Assembly (NCBI GenBank): GCA_965246995.1
Contig: OZ252008.1
Coordinates: 2,418,001-2,482,000 of the forward strand
DNA: 64,000 bases
Reading direction: 5' to 3'
Source: VXRJ01 sp965246995
Lineage (GTDB): Bacteria > Acidobacteriota > Vicinamibacteria > Vicinamibacterales > UBA8438
Under the pieces are notes generated by a model. The model did no database searches, was not told the DNA's origin, and saw only the letters and a program-made list of their open reading frames with translations. Below are positions 36,784 through 45,176 of this stretch, piece by piece. The translations under genes and the position numbers were made by a program. Every line of letters begins with the position of its first letter. Position 1 is the stretch's first letter.

Positions 36784-37521
36784 ATGCGTTCCGTCCGGAT
36801 GATGCTGCTCGTAGTGGGGACGGTCGCGTGTGGAGCCACGCCCCCGGAGGCGGTCGATCCGGCGGCGTTCCGGACCGCGCCGGAGGCCGTCGACGCTCTG
36901 GCGCGACCGAAAGGGGATCCGTCCGTCGGTCCTCGCGCGCGCATCGTGATCCTGGGCGACTCTCTCACGGCCGGACTCGGGCTACCGGAACATGAAGCGT
37001 TCCCCGCCCGGCTGCAGGCACGGGTCGATGCCGCTGGCTGGCCGATTGAGATCGCGGCGCGCGGCGTCTCGGGCGATACAACGGCAGGCGGTTTGCGGCG
37101 GCTCGACTGGGTGATCGACGGCGATGTCCGCCTGCTGCTGGTGGCGCTGGGCGGAAACGATGGACTGCGCGGGTTGCCAGTTGAACAAATGCACGGCAAC
37201 CTGGCGGCGATCATAGATGGCGCCACGGTGCGTGGCATCGAGGTGGTACTGGCCGGGATGGAGGCGCCACCCAACTTCGGCGCCATCTATACGGCGCAGT
37301 TCCGAAACGTGTTCCAGACACTCGCCGAGACGCGCGAGATCGCCTGGATTCCGTTTCTGCTCGAAGGTGTGGCGGGCGATCCCGATCTGAACCAGCGGGA
37401 CGGTATCCATCCGAACGTGGCCGGGGCGGAGCAGGTTGCCGCCCAGCTCTGGACGACGCTGGAGCCGCTACTGGCCGAGATCGCCGATGAATACAGAACC
37501 GCAGACGAGGCGGTTCGTTGA
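36784..37521 (+). CDS. SGNH/GDSL esterase lipoprotein (TesA-like)
   Basis: 245 residues. LLVVGTVAC is a lipobox, giving an acylated Cys at residue 17. VILGDSLTAGLGL holds the nucleophile Ser of block I, GVSGDTTAGG block II, GGNDGLRG block III and DGIHPN block V with Asp and His, the TesA/arylesterase pattern. The enzyme would hydrolyse acyl esters or lysophospholipids from the periplasmic face of a membrane. Divergent from the P1 peptidase gene; its TGA stop overlaps the TTG start of the ABC ATPase, an arrangement (tesA next to ybbA-ybbP) familiar from proteobacteria. Confidence 0.88.
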   Translation: MRSVRMMLLVVGTVACGATPPEAVDPAAFRTAPEAVDALARPKGDPSVGPRARIVILGDSLTAGLGLPEHEAFPARLQARVDAAGWPIEIAARGVSGDTTAGGLRRLDWVIDGDVRLLLVALGGNDGLRGLPVEQMHGNLAAIIDGATVRGIEVVLAGMEAPPNFGAIYTAQFRNVFQTLAETREIAWIPFLLEGVAGDPDLNQRDGIHPNVAGAEQVAAQLWTTLEPLLAEIADEYRTADEAVR

Positions 37522-38243
37522 GACCTCCGATCATCGAGTTGCGCGGCGTCTCCAAGACAGTCCGGAGCGGTGACCGTCCGCTGACGATCCTGCACCCGCT
37601 CGATCTCGCGGTGCCGGCGGGGCAATTGCTCTCGATCGTAGGCCCGTCGGGGAGCGGCAAGTCCACACTCCTTGGCCTGATCGCCGGCCTCGATACGCCG
37701 TCAACCGGTGAGATCGTGATCGATAGCACCGCGATCACGGCCCTCGATGAAGATCGGCTCGCGCGGTTCCGCGGCGAACGCATCGGTTTCGTCTTCCAGT
37801 TCTTCCACCTGCTCCCGGCGCTCAGCGCGCTGGAGAACGTCATGGTCCCGCTTGAGATCGCCGGTATCGCCGACCCTGCCCGGAAGGCGCGAGCGCTGCT
37901 GGAGGAAATGGGCCTGACCAACCGGAATCACCACTACCCGTCGCAACTCTCCGGGGGCGAGCAGCAGCGGGTAGCCATCGCACGGGCCCTGGCGAACGAT
38001 CCGCCTATCCTGCTCGCGGACGAGCCGACGGGCAACCTCGACAGCTCGAACGGCCGGCACGTGATCGACCTCCTGATCGAGGTAAACCGCTCGCGCGGGA
38101 CGACGATCGTGCTGGTAACGCACGACCGTGAACTAGCAGCCCAGACCGACGTCACGCTGGAGATGCTGGACGGGCGGACCACGGCGCGCGATACCGTGCC
38201 CGGAACGGCTTCTGCTCCAGCCGCCGCCGCAACGAGCCCCTAG
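37518..38243 (+). CDS. ABC ATPase, YbbA/LolD type
   Basis: 241 residues from TTG 37518, overlapping the esterase stop. GPSGSGKSTLLGL is the Walker A, LSGGEQQRVAIARAL the signature, ILLADEPTGNLDS the Walker B, as in MacB/LolD-type ATPases that partner with FtsX-like permeases. The C-terminus ends in a Pro/Ala-rich tail. Its partner permease starts at 39869, but a complete IS separates them. The TAG stop is the last three bases of the CTAG left target duplication, so the insertion did not change the protein. Confidence 0.88.
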   Translation: MRPPIIELRGVSKTVRSGDRPLTILHPLDLAVPAGQLLSIVGPSGSGKSTLLGLIAGLDTPSTGEIVIDSTAITALDEDRLARFRGERIGFVFQFFHLLPALSALENVMVPLEIAGIADPARKARALLEEMGLTNRNHHYPSQLSGGEQQRVAIARALANDPPILLADEPTGNLDSSNGRHVIDLLIEVNRSRGTTIVLVTHDRELAAQTDVTLEMLDGRTTARDTVPGTASAPAAAATSP

Positions 38244-38303
38244 GAGTCTGCGCCGTAGAAAATGCGACAATTGCGGCAGACCTGATCTTGACGGAAGGAC
38301 GTG

Positions 38304-39626
38304 ATGTCGACGACGTTTCGCCGCTACGCCCCGGACCAATCGTTGCTGTTGCCACCAGATTTGCAGGCGTGGTTGCCGGAGGGCCACTTGGCGCACCATG
38401 TCAGCGACTTGGTGGACGGTCTTGATCTGACGGCATTTTACGCACCGTATGAGGGTGACGGTCGGCGCAACGCGCCGTATGAGCCGCGGATGATGTTGAA
38501 GGTGCTGATCTACGCGTATGCGACGGGGGTGTTTTCGTCGCGGGGGATCGCGAGGAAGCTGGAAGAGGACGTGGCTTTCCGGGTGCTGGCGGCGGGCAAT
38601 TTTCCGCAACACCGTACGGTGTGCGAGTTTCGTCGTCGGCATCTGGAGGACTTCAAGAAGCTGTTCGTGGAGGTGGTTCGTCTGGCGCGGGAGTTGGGGG
38701 TGGCGAGCTTCGGGAAGCTGTCGATAGACGGGACGAAGGTGCGGGCGAACGCGAGCAAACGCAAGGCGATGAGCTACGGTCGGATGCAGGAGGAGGAGCG
38801 TCGCTTGGTCGGCGAGATTGACGCGCTGCTGGCGTCGGCGGACGACGCTGACGCGGCCGAGGATGCGCGGTTGGGGGCGGCGGTGCGCGGCGACGAGCTG
38901 CCGACGGAGTTGCGGCGGCGGGAGGATCGTCTGGCGGCGATCCGGGCGGCGAAGGCGCGTCTGGAGGCGGCGCAGCGGGCGGCGGACGACGCGCGCGGGC
39001 GGCAGCCGGGCGAGGGTCGGAACCCGCAGGGCGGTCGGCCGTACAAGCGGGCGTATGGCGAGCCGGACGAGAAGGCGCAGAGCAACTTCACGGATCCGGA
39101 CAGCAGGATCATGAAGACGAGCAACGAAGGGTTCCAGCAGTGCTACAACGCGCAGGTGGCGGTGGATGGTGACCACCAGTTGGTGGTGGCGACGGACGTG
39201 ACGGCGAACGCGAGTGACCAGGGCGGGTTGCCGGCGCTGCTCGACGCGGTGTCGGAGACGTTCGACGCGCAGCCGGAGACGGTGCTGGCCGACGCCGGGT
39301 ATTGCAACGAGCGGGACTTGGTGGACCTGGAGACGCGGGGCGTCAACGGGTATGTGGCGCCGGGGCGAGAGGGTAAGACGGCGACGACCAGCGACCCCAA
39401 GAAGCATCCGGCGACGAGTCGCATGTCGGAGAAACTGGCGACGCGGGCGGGCCGGGCGGCGTATGCGGAGCGCAAATGGCTGTCGGAGGCCCCGCACGGC
39501 TGGATCAAGCACGTGCTGGGATTCCGGCGCTTCAGCCTGCGGGGACTCGCCACGGCGGGCGGCGAGTGGGACTTGGTGTGCCTGGCGTTGAACGTCAAAC
39601 GCCTTCAGCCCCTGATGGGGATGTGA
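38304..39626 (+). CDS. IS1182-family DDE transposase
   Basis: 440 residues from ATG 38304, behind GGAAGGAC. The N-terminal DUF772-like part (LLPPDLQAWLPEGHLAHHVS; MMLKVLIYAYATGVFSSR) precedes a catalytic domain with first Asp in LSIDGTKVRANASK (about 151-164), second Asp in LADAGYCNERDL and a C-terminal GFRRFSLRGLATAGGEW holding the Glu. Between them lies a charged, coiled-coil-like Ala/Arg-rich insertion (about 175-250). The gene is full length with no frameshift. A 557-codon open frame on the other strand is its shadow. Confidence 0.9.
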   Translation: MSTTFRRYAPDQSLLLPPDLQAWLPEGHLAHHVSDLVDGLDLTAFYAPYEGDGRRNAPYEPRMMLKVLIYAYATGVFSSRGIARKLEEDVAFRVLAAGNFPQHRTVCEFRRRHLEDFKKLFVEVVRLARELGVASFGKLSIDGTKVRANASKRKAMSYGRMQEEERRLVGEIDALLASADDADAAEDARLGAAVRGDELPTELRRREDRLAAIRAAKARLEAAQRAADDARGRQPGEGRNPQGGRPYKRAYGEPDEKAQSNFTDPDSRIMKTSNEGFQQCYNAQVAVDGDHQLVVATDVTANASDQGGLPALLDAVSETFDAQPETVLADAGYCNERDLVDLETRGVNGYVAPGREGKTATTSDPKKHPATSRMSEKLATRAGRAAYAERKWLSEAPHGWIKHVLGFRRFSLRGLATAGGEWDLVCLALNVKRLQPLMGM

Positions 39627-39740
39627 AACGCGAGGTATGAAGCCGGCAACGGCCGCGCAGCGGTGCGAATCGTGGCCGCTGGCGAGCCCCGGGGCGCGTC
39701 GGAGCCGATTTTGCCGACCGTTTCGCCGGCCGCCGAGAAT

Positions 39741-39768
39741 CGACCTCGCCCGCTGACCGGCGAGGTCG
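39741..39768 (+). terminator. Hairpin behind the transposase gene
   Basis: CGACCTCGCC (39741-39750) pairs perfectly with GGCGAGGTCG (39759-39768), 8-base loop, 115 bases past the transposase stop and inside the IS. It has no T-run. It may stop transcripts leaving the IS, or be a transposition-related structure. The rest of 39627-39825 shows no gene. Confidence 0.3.
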
Positions 39769-39868
39769 CCCCGACGCGGTGCGTCAGGTTGTGGGCCGAC
39801 GGCCAACTATCGTCCGGCGAATCTCCTACGGCGCAGACTCCTAGGAGTCCGTGGTAGCGCCTAGACCA

Positions 39869-42439
39869 ATGCGGTTCATCCTTCGAATGGCGGCCCGCGA
39901 GTTGCGCGCTTCATGGCGGCGGCTCATCTTCTTCTTCCTGTGCGTCGCGATCGGCGTCGGCGGTATCGTTACGCTCCGTTCACTCGTGCAGAATGTTCGA
40001 ACCGCGCTTGCCAGCGAGGCGCGCAGCCTGACTGGCGCCGACGTCTACGTTCGGGCGGACCAACCCTGGGCCGAAGACACCCGGGCGCAGATCGAAACGC
40101 GCGCCGACGCCATCCCTGGTTCGGCCCGGACCGAGACGATCGACACGATCACCGTGGCGCGCCTGCCGGAGGGGCAGGGAACGCAGACCAAGGTGGTCGA
40201 GCTGCGGGGCGTCCAGGAGGCGTTCCCCTTCTACGGGCGGTTCGTGCTCGAGAGCGGCGAGGACTATTCGCCTGCGTTGCTGCGTGATGACGGCGTCCTG
40301 GTGGGGCGTGAACTGCTGCCGCAACTGGGAATAGCGGTGGGTGACGCGATCGTCATCGGTGACCGGGCGTTCACGATCCGGGGCGCCATCGTCACCGAGC
40401 CAGGGCGACAGCTGGGCGGTTTCAGCTTCGGCCCGCGGGTCCTGATCGACCTCGAGGCGCTGGAGACGACCGGTCTCGTTGGATTCGCCAGTCGGGCGGA
40501 ACGGCAGATCCTGATTCGCGTTCCGGAACCGGCGATCGAACCGCTGGTTGACACGCTGCGCGAAGACCTTGAGAACGCCTATGTCCGCATCGGGTCATAC
40601 CGGCGGACCGAGAACAGGATCGAGCGCAACTTCGGCCGCGCGGAGAACTATCTCAGCCTCATCGGTTTCGTCGTCGTCATCCTGGGCGGAATCGGCGTCT
40701 GGAGCGTGACCCGGGTCTTCGTGCAGCAGCGGCTCCGGAGCGCCGCCATCCTGAAGTGTCTGGGTGCGACGCACGGCCGCGTGCTGGCCGTCTACGTCTT
40801 GCAGGTGGCTCTGCTCGGCCTGGGGGGTGCGCTGCTGGGGGTCGGCGTGGCGCAAGGAGCGATCTGGTCGCTGCCGGCATCGCTCACGGAGCAGGCGATG
40901 GCACTGACCGGATCCGACAACATCGCGCCGGGTCTGACCTGGTCGGCGGTCGTGCAGGGCGTGGCGGTCGGCGTGATCGTGTCGATGCTCTTTGCGCTGG
41001 TGCCGCTGCTCGAGACCCGGCACGCGAAGCCGTTGCTGCTGCTGCGGCCCGGCGAGACACCACGCGTGGACGGACGCGATCCAGTGCGTCTGGCCGCCAT
41101 CGGCATCGCCGTGGCGGGGCTGGTGCTCACGGCGGCGTGGCAGGCCGCGTCACTCGAAGTGGGGGCGTGGGTGGCGGGCGGGTTCATCGCCGTGGCCGCC
41201 CTGTTGCACCTGGTGGGCAACGGACTCGTCCGTGCGGTCCGGCCGCTCGAAACCTCGACGTGGTTCCCCCTGAGGCACGCGGCACGCAGCTTGCGACGGC
41301 CGGGGAACCAGACCCGCGTCGTCCTGCTGGCGGTCGGCCTCGGCAGTTTTTTCATCATCGGCGTCCACGCGGTACAGGAGAACCTGCTGACTGCCTTTTC
41401 GCTCGAGTTGCGGGACGACATGCCTGACATGTTCCTGATTGACATCCAGCAGGATCAGGTGGCGGGGGTAACTCAGGTGCTCGAGGCGGCCGACCTGGGC
41501 CCGGATGGCACGGACCCGGTACCCTTCCTGATCCCGGTGCTCCGTGCCCGCGTGGCCGGCGTCAGCGGCCTCCAGACCGACATAGAAGGGCGTGGCGCCG
41601 TCCGGCGTGCCGGCCTCGGCCGCGAGTACACGGTCACCTACCGCGGACGGCTCGCGGAGAACGAGCGGGTGGTGGCTGGAACGTTCTGGGACGAGACGCC
41701 GCTGGGCGATCCGGATGGACCGATGGAGGTATCGGTCGAGGATAGCGTGATCGAGCGTGGTGTCCGTCTGGGCGATACGATCCGGTTCGACCTGCTTGGC
41801 CGTCCGTTAGAAGCGCGTGTTACCAGTGTCCGCGAGGTCGACTGGGACGATTCGAGGAGCGGGGGCTTTATCTTTGTTTTCCGGCCTGGTGCGTTCGGCG
41901 ATGCTCCCCATTCCTATATCGCGTTCCTGCGCGGACCGGACGGGAACGAATCGCGCGGTGCGATGCAGCGGGATCTGGTCAGTCAGTTTCCCAACGTCTC
42001 GGTGATTGACGGCCTGGAGATCCTGCGCACGTTCCGGCGAGTGCTGGACTACGTGGCGCTCGCCGTGACGGTCGTGGGAGCCATCGCGCTTCTTGCCGGG
42101 GTGTTGATCCTGATCGGGTCGGTGGCGATGACCCGGTTCCAGAGACTCTACGACGCCGCCGTCTTCCGGACTCTCGGCGCCGACACCCGCGCGCTGACGT
42201 CGATGTACGTCCTCGAATACGGTGTCCTCGGATTGCTGGCCGGTCTGATCGGATCAGCAGGTGCGCTCGGTTTCACCTGGGTGCTCACCCGTCAGGTGCT
42301 GGAGATCGCCTGGACGCCGGCGCCCGTGATCAACGTCATCGGTCTGGTGCTCACCGCGGCGGCGGTACTGGTAGTGGGTGTCGCCGCGAGCGCCGGTGTC
42401 CTCAGGCAGAAACCGTTACTGACGCTGCGTGCCGAGTAA
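39869..42439 (+). CDS. ABC permease, FtsX-like double-repeat (YbbP type)
   Basis: 856 residues from ATG 39869 (GTG at 39851 is in frame but lies in the target-site remnant). Large two-repeat permease: an N-terminal helix (FFFLCVAIGVGGI, about 18-32), a periplasmic domain, three helices around 255-375, a middle helix pair near 400-440, a second periplasmic part and three C-terminal helices near 725-845. This matches YbbP-type permeases that pair with YbbA ATPase and lie next to TesA. Substrate not established in the family. Split from its ATPase by the IS, which may now place it under IS-derived or no promoter. Confidence 0.85.
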   Translation: MRFILRMAARELRASWRRLIFFFLCVAIGVGGIVTLRSLVQNVRTALASEARSLTGADVYVRADQPWAEDTRAQIETRADAIPGSARTETIDTITVARLPEGQGTQTKVVELRGVQEAFPFYGRFVLESGEDYSPALLRDDGVLVGRELLPQLGIAVGDAIVIGDRAFTIRGAIVTEPGRQLGGFSFGPRVLIDLEALETTGLVGFASRAERQILIRVPEPAIEPLVDTLREDLENAYVRIGSYRRTENRIERNFGRAENYLSLIGFVVVILGGIGVWSVTRVFVQQRLRSAAILKCLGATHGRVLAVYVLQVALLGLGGALLGVGVAQGAIWSLPASLTEQAMALTGSDNIAPGLTWSAVVQGVAVGVIVSMLFALVPLLETRHAKPLLLLRPGETPRVDGRDPVRLAAIGIAVAGLVLTAAWQAASLEVGAWVAGGFIAVAALLHLVGNGLVRAVRPLETSTWFPLRHAARSLRRPGNQTRVVLLAVGLGSFFIIGVHAVQENLLTAFSLELRDDMPDMFLIDIQQDQVAGVTQVLEAADLGPDGTDPVPFLIPVLRARVAGVSGLQTDIEGRGAVRRAGLGREYTVTYRGRLAENERVVAGTFWDETPLGDPDGPMEVSVEDSVIERGVRLGDTIRFDLLGRPLEARVTSVREVDWDDSRSGGFIFVFRPGAFGDAPHSYIAFLRGPDGNESRGAMQRDLVSQFPNVSVIDGLEILRTFRRVLDYVALAVTVVGAIALLAGVLILIGSVAMTRFQRLYDAAVFRTLGADTRALTSMYVLEYGVLGLLAGLIGSAGALGFTWVLTRQVLEIAWTPAPVINVIGLVLTAAAVLVVGVAASAGVLRQKPLLTLRAE

Positions 42440-42509
42440 GGCGTTTGGGCACCCGTGATACATTGTCAGGGTGAGCGGGCAGACAAAAGACCTGCAAGGG
42501 GGGCAGGCC

Positions 42510-42854
42510 ATGGAAGAGGCCGCCTACGACATCTACAGGGACGCGTTGCTCAGGAAGCGGGGGGAGATCCTGAACGAGCGGGGCGGGCATACGCTCACCA
42601 CGCCGATGGAGAATAACACCCGCCAGGGCGACATGGCCGATCAGGCCAACGGCAACAACGAGGTGCACATTCAGCTCAAGCTGAAGCAGACCGATGCGAA
42701 GATCCTGAACGCGATCGAAGAAGCGCTGGCACGCCTGGATGAGGGAATCTACGGCATTTGCCGGGACTGCGCCGAGCCGATCGCCGCCGCCCGCCTGGAC
42801 GCGATTCCATGGACGCGCGTCTGCATCACCTGCAAGGAACGGCAGCGCGGCTGA
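42510..42854 (+). CDS. DksA/TraR-type zinc-finger protein
   Basis: 114 residues from ATG 42510, chosen because AAGGGGGG sits upstream; a GTG at 42471 would add 13 residues. The N-terminal half is a charged helix with QLKLKQTDAKILNAIEEALARLDEG, and the C-terminal half has GICRDC and VCITC, the four-Cys zinc finger of DksA. In DksA the coiled-coil tip enters the RNA polymerase secondary channel and works with ppGpp. Without checking the tip Asp residues a full DksA role is unproven. Overlaps the folK start. Confidence 0.85.
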   Translation: MEEAAYDIYRDALLRKRGEILNERGGHTLTTPMENNTRQGDMADQANGNNEVHIQLKLKQTDAKILNAIEEALARLDEGIYGICRDCAEPIAAARLDAIPWTRVCITCKERQRG

Positions 42855-43372
42855 CCGTCGTTGCTCTCGGGAGCAACCTGGGTGACCGCCGCGCCCACCT
42901 CGCATACGCCGTTACTCGCCTTGAGGCGGTACTCGACCGCCTGCGCGTCTCGCCGCTCATCGAATCGACCTTCGTCGGCGATTCGGCCATTGCTCCACAG
43001 CCTGACTACCTGAATGGCGTCGCGATCGGTCGGAGCACCGCGGATCCGGCTGCGTTGCTGTCGGAACTGCACGCGATAGAGAGCGAACGCGGCCGCGAGC
43101 GCCCGTACGCCGGCGCGCCCCGGACCCTCGACCTCGATCTGATCCTGATGGATAACCTCGTGGTGAGCGGGCCGGAACTCGTGTTACCGCACCCTCGGTT
43201 CCGGGAGCGGCGGTTCGTGCTCGAGCCGCTTGCCACACTAGCGCCGGATCTGATCGATCCGATCAGTAGCCGGAGCGTGCGCGATCTGCTCGCCGCCCTC
43301 GACCGGCCCGCTCAGCGTTTGCCGAGGACGCCGTCGACGCTCCAGTCGCCCGGGCCGCGCGCCGCGAGATAG
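42809..43372 (+). CDS. folK: 6-hydroxymethyl-dihydropterin pyrophosphokinase
   Basis: 187 residues from ATG 42809, 46 bases inside the DksA-like gene; a CTG at its stop is another possible start, because the enzyme's first conserved strand is VVALGSNLGDR. RPYAGAPRTLDLDLIL is the HPPK signature with the two Mg-binding Asp, and LPHPRFRERRFVLEPL the substrate loop. The enzyme transfers pyrophosphate from ATP in folate synthesis. C-terminal extension after LAALDRP is unusual and overlaps the doxX gene end by 61 bases on the other strand. Confidence 0.88.
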   Translation: MDARLHHLQGTAARLTVVALGSNLGDRRAHLAYAVTRLEAVLDRLRVSPLIESTFVGDSAIAPQPDYLNGVAIGRSTADPAALLSELHAIESERGRERPYAGAPRTLDLDLILMDNLVVSGPELVLPHPRFRERRFVLEPLATLAPDLIDPISSRSVRDLLAALDRPAQRLPRTPSTLQSPGPRAAR

Positions 43373-43704
43373 AGGAAGACGAAGCAGTAGAGCACGGCCC
43401 GTTCGCCGTCGTTCACCACCGGGAAGAGGAAGGCGCCGGAGCGGGCTACGTGGCCGATGAAGTAGGCAGCGGCCATCTCCCCGCTGCAGATGAACGCTAC
43501 CGGCCGGGTGAATAGCCCGAGTGCGATCAACGACCCGCCGACCAGTTCGACCGCGCCCGCGGTCCAGAGCAAGGACAGAATCTCTTGTTGCGTACCGCCC
43601 AGGATGCCGAAGAGCTTCTGCAGGCCGTGGAGCATGAAGCCATACCCCGCAACGATACGGAGCGTGGCAAGGATGCAGTTGGCCCATGGATCGAGGAAAC
43701 GCAT
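43312..43704 (-). CDS. DoxX-family membrane protein
   Basis: 130 residues with four predicted helices: about 10-27, 44-65, 70-88 and 100-118. LRIVAGYGFMLHGLQKLFG and GAVELVGGSLIALGLFTRPVA are typical of DoxX/DUF417-like proteins, which associate with thiol and oxidative-stress functions in some bacteria. No Cys motif is present. Downstream of the MacB-type permease gene by 47 bases on the same strand. Ends inside the end of folK, which is on the other strand. Confidence 0.8.
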   Translation of the reverse strand: MRFLDPWANCILATLRIVAGYGFMLHGLQKLFGILGGTQQEILSLLWTAGAVELVGGSLIALGLFTRPVAFICSGEMAAAYFIGHVARSGAFLFPVVNDGERAVLYCFVFLYLAARGPGDWSVDGVLGKR

Positions 43705-43751
43705 ATGCTGACCCTCCTTCGGATGCTAGTTCTACCGTGCTGCGCCGGTAC

Positions 43752-44978
43752 CTATTCGAAGCGAAGTGACTCGATGGGGTCGAGCTGCGCCGCCTTCCGA
43801 GCGGGGTAGAAACCGAAGAAGATCCCGGTTGCCGCGGCGAAGCCGACCGCGACGACCACGGCGTTAGCCGGGATCGCGGTAGGCCAGGCGAGGAACCGGG
43901 TCAACCCATCGGAAAGGCCGAACCCCATCCCGACGCCGACCAGCCCGCCGACCAGGCTCAGGACGATTGCCTCGACGAGGAATTGGAGCAGGACATCGCG
44001 GCCCTTCGCGCCGACCGCCATCCGGAGTCCGATCTCGCGAGTCCGCTCGGTCACCGAGACCAACATGATGTTCATGATGCCGATGCCGCCGACGATCAGG
44101 GAGACACCGGCGATGCTCGCCAGAAGGCCGGTCATCGTCTGCGTCGTCTGTGTCCGCATGCTGGTCATGTCTTCCTGCGTCCGCACCATGAAATCGTCAT
44201 CTTCGCCCGGTTGGAGGTCATGCTCGATGCGCAGCACCGCCGCGATCTCTTCCGCTACCTCGTTGATCCGGTCGGCACTCTCGGCCGATATGACGATCTC
44301 CGAGATGTTCGTCCCGTCACGGCCACGCAGTTTCTTGTTGACGGTGGTGTAGGGAACGAAAATCGCATCGTCCTGATCCTCGCCGAACTGGCCCGATCCC
44401 TTTGCCTCCATCACACCGAGTACCTGGAACGACTGGTTCCGGATTCGGATACGCGAGCCGACGGCATCGACATTCTCGCCGAAGAGGTTGTCGCGCACGA
44501 CGGAGCCGAGGATTGCGACTTTGGCGGCGCTTTGTACATGAGTCGAGGTGAAGAACTCCCCGTACTCGATCCCCCAGTACCGGATCTGCGGGAACTCGAT
44601 GTCAGTGCCCTGGATGGTGGTGTTCCAGTTCTGTCCTTCGGCAACCACCTGGTCTCTTGTCCGAACACCTGCCGCGAGATACATCGCTTCGGGTACCTGC
44701 TCGCGGATCACGCCGACGTCCGACGCCTTTAGCCTGGGCGACTGGCCCATCCCCATGCTCACGCCGCCGCGGCGAAAGTTGCCGGCGCGGATGTTGATCA
44801 TGTTCGTCCCGGCCGAGCGGATCTGCTGCTCGATCTCTTGCTGAGCGCCCTGGCCGAGACCCACCATCGTGATGACGGCGGCGACGCCGATGATCATCCC
44901 CAGCATCGTCAGGCTGGTCCGCAGCTTGTTCCGGCCGAGCGCCTTGAGTGCCACTCGCAGCACCATGAAGATCGACAT
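43752..44978 (-). CDS. MacB-type FtsX permease
   Basis: 408 residues from ATG 44978, behind GGAGGAACC. Residues upstream in the frame derive from the MITE and are not part of the gene. N-terminal helix (RTSLTMLGMIIGVAAVITMVG, about 20-40), a periplasmic MacB_PCD domain with RDNLFGENVDAVGSRIRI, and three C-terminal helices (about 290-395) ending LDPIESLRFE. Together with the ATPase upstream it makes a split MacB, an exporter that takes drugs or lipopeptides from the periplasm via MacA and TolC. A palindromic element sits between the two genes. Confidence 0.88.
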   Translation of the reverse strand: MSIFMVLRVALKALGRNKLRTSLTMLGMIIGVAAVITMVGLGQGAQQEIEQQIRSAGTNMINIRAGNFRRGGVSMGMGQSPRLKASDVGVIREQVPEAMYLAAGVRTRDQVVAEGQNWNTTIQGTDIEFPQIRYWGIEYGEFFTSTHVQSAAKVAILGSVVRDNLFGENVDAVGSRIRIRNQSFQVLGVMEAKGSGQFGEDQDDAIFVPYTTVNKKLRGRDGTNISEIVISAESADRINEVAEEIAAVLRIEHDLQPGEDDDFMVRTQEDMTSMRTQTTQTMTGLLASIAGVSLIVGGIGIMNIMLVSVTERTREIGLRMAVGAKGRDVLLQFLVEAIVLSLVGGLVGVGMGFGLSDGLTRFLAWPTAIPANAVVVAVGFAAATGIFFGFYPARKAAQLDPIESLRFE

Positions 44979-44992
44979 TGCTGGTTCCTCCG

Positions 44993-45176
44993 CTAGCAGT
45001 CCGTGGTGAAACCCCGCGTCGCATCGAGACCGGCGAGGCGCGCGCCTGACAAGGCGCGACGAGGAAGCATATTGGCCATATCGTGACCGCGGACTGACGC
45101 AGTCCGAGGAGCAACGCCGTTCAGGCGAGATGCATCGCCGGTCGAATGCAGCAGGGGTTTCACCATGGGCTGCTAA
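44993..45176 (-). mobile_element. MITE copy B between efflux ATPase and permease
   Basis: A 176-base body flanked by CTAG (44993-44996) and CTAA (45173-45176, read as TTAG on the other strand). Ends: CAGTCCGTGGTGAAACCCC on the left, and CAGCCCATGGTGAAACCCC as the complement of the right, 17/19 alike. Its interior matches copy A in the opposite orientation, including CTGAACGGCGTTGCTCC and CCTCGTCGCGCCTTGTCAG. No coding capacity. It lies precisely between the ATPase TAG stop and the permease ribosome-binding site, leaving both intact. Confidence 0.82.

Larger units (their letters stand above)
38240..39844 (+). mobile_element. IS1182-like insertion sequence with CTAG target duplication
   Basis: A 1597-base element (38244-39840). 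Terminal inverted repeats are GAGTCTGCGCCGTAG at 38244-38258 and its exact complement at 39826-39840, 15/15. Directly outside are CTAG (38240-38243) and CTAG (39841-39844), the target duplication. It carries one intact transposase gene and a hairpin behind it. Intact ends and gene point to a recent and possibly active copy. Removing the IS and one CTAG rejoins the ATPase stop to the permease leader with about 25 bases between them. Confidence 0.88.

Noticed and set aside
38133..39806. 557-codon minus-strand open frame through the IS
   Set aside because: Antisense of the transposase; His/Arg-rich nonsense composition that crosses an IS boundary.
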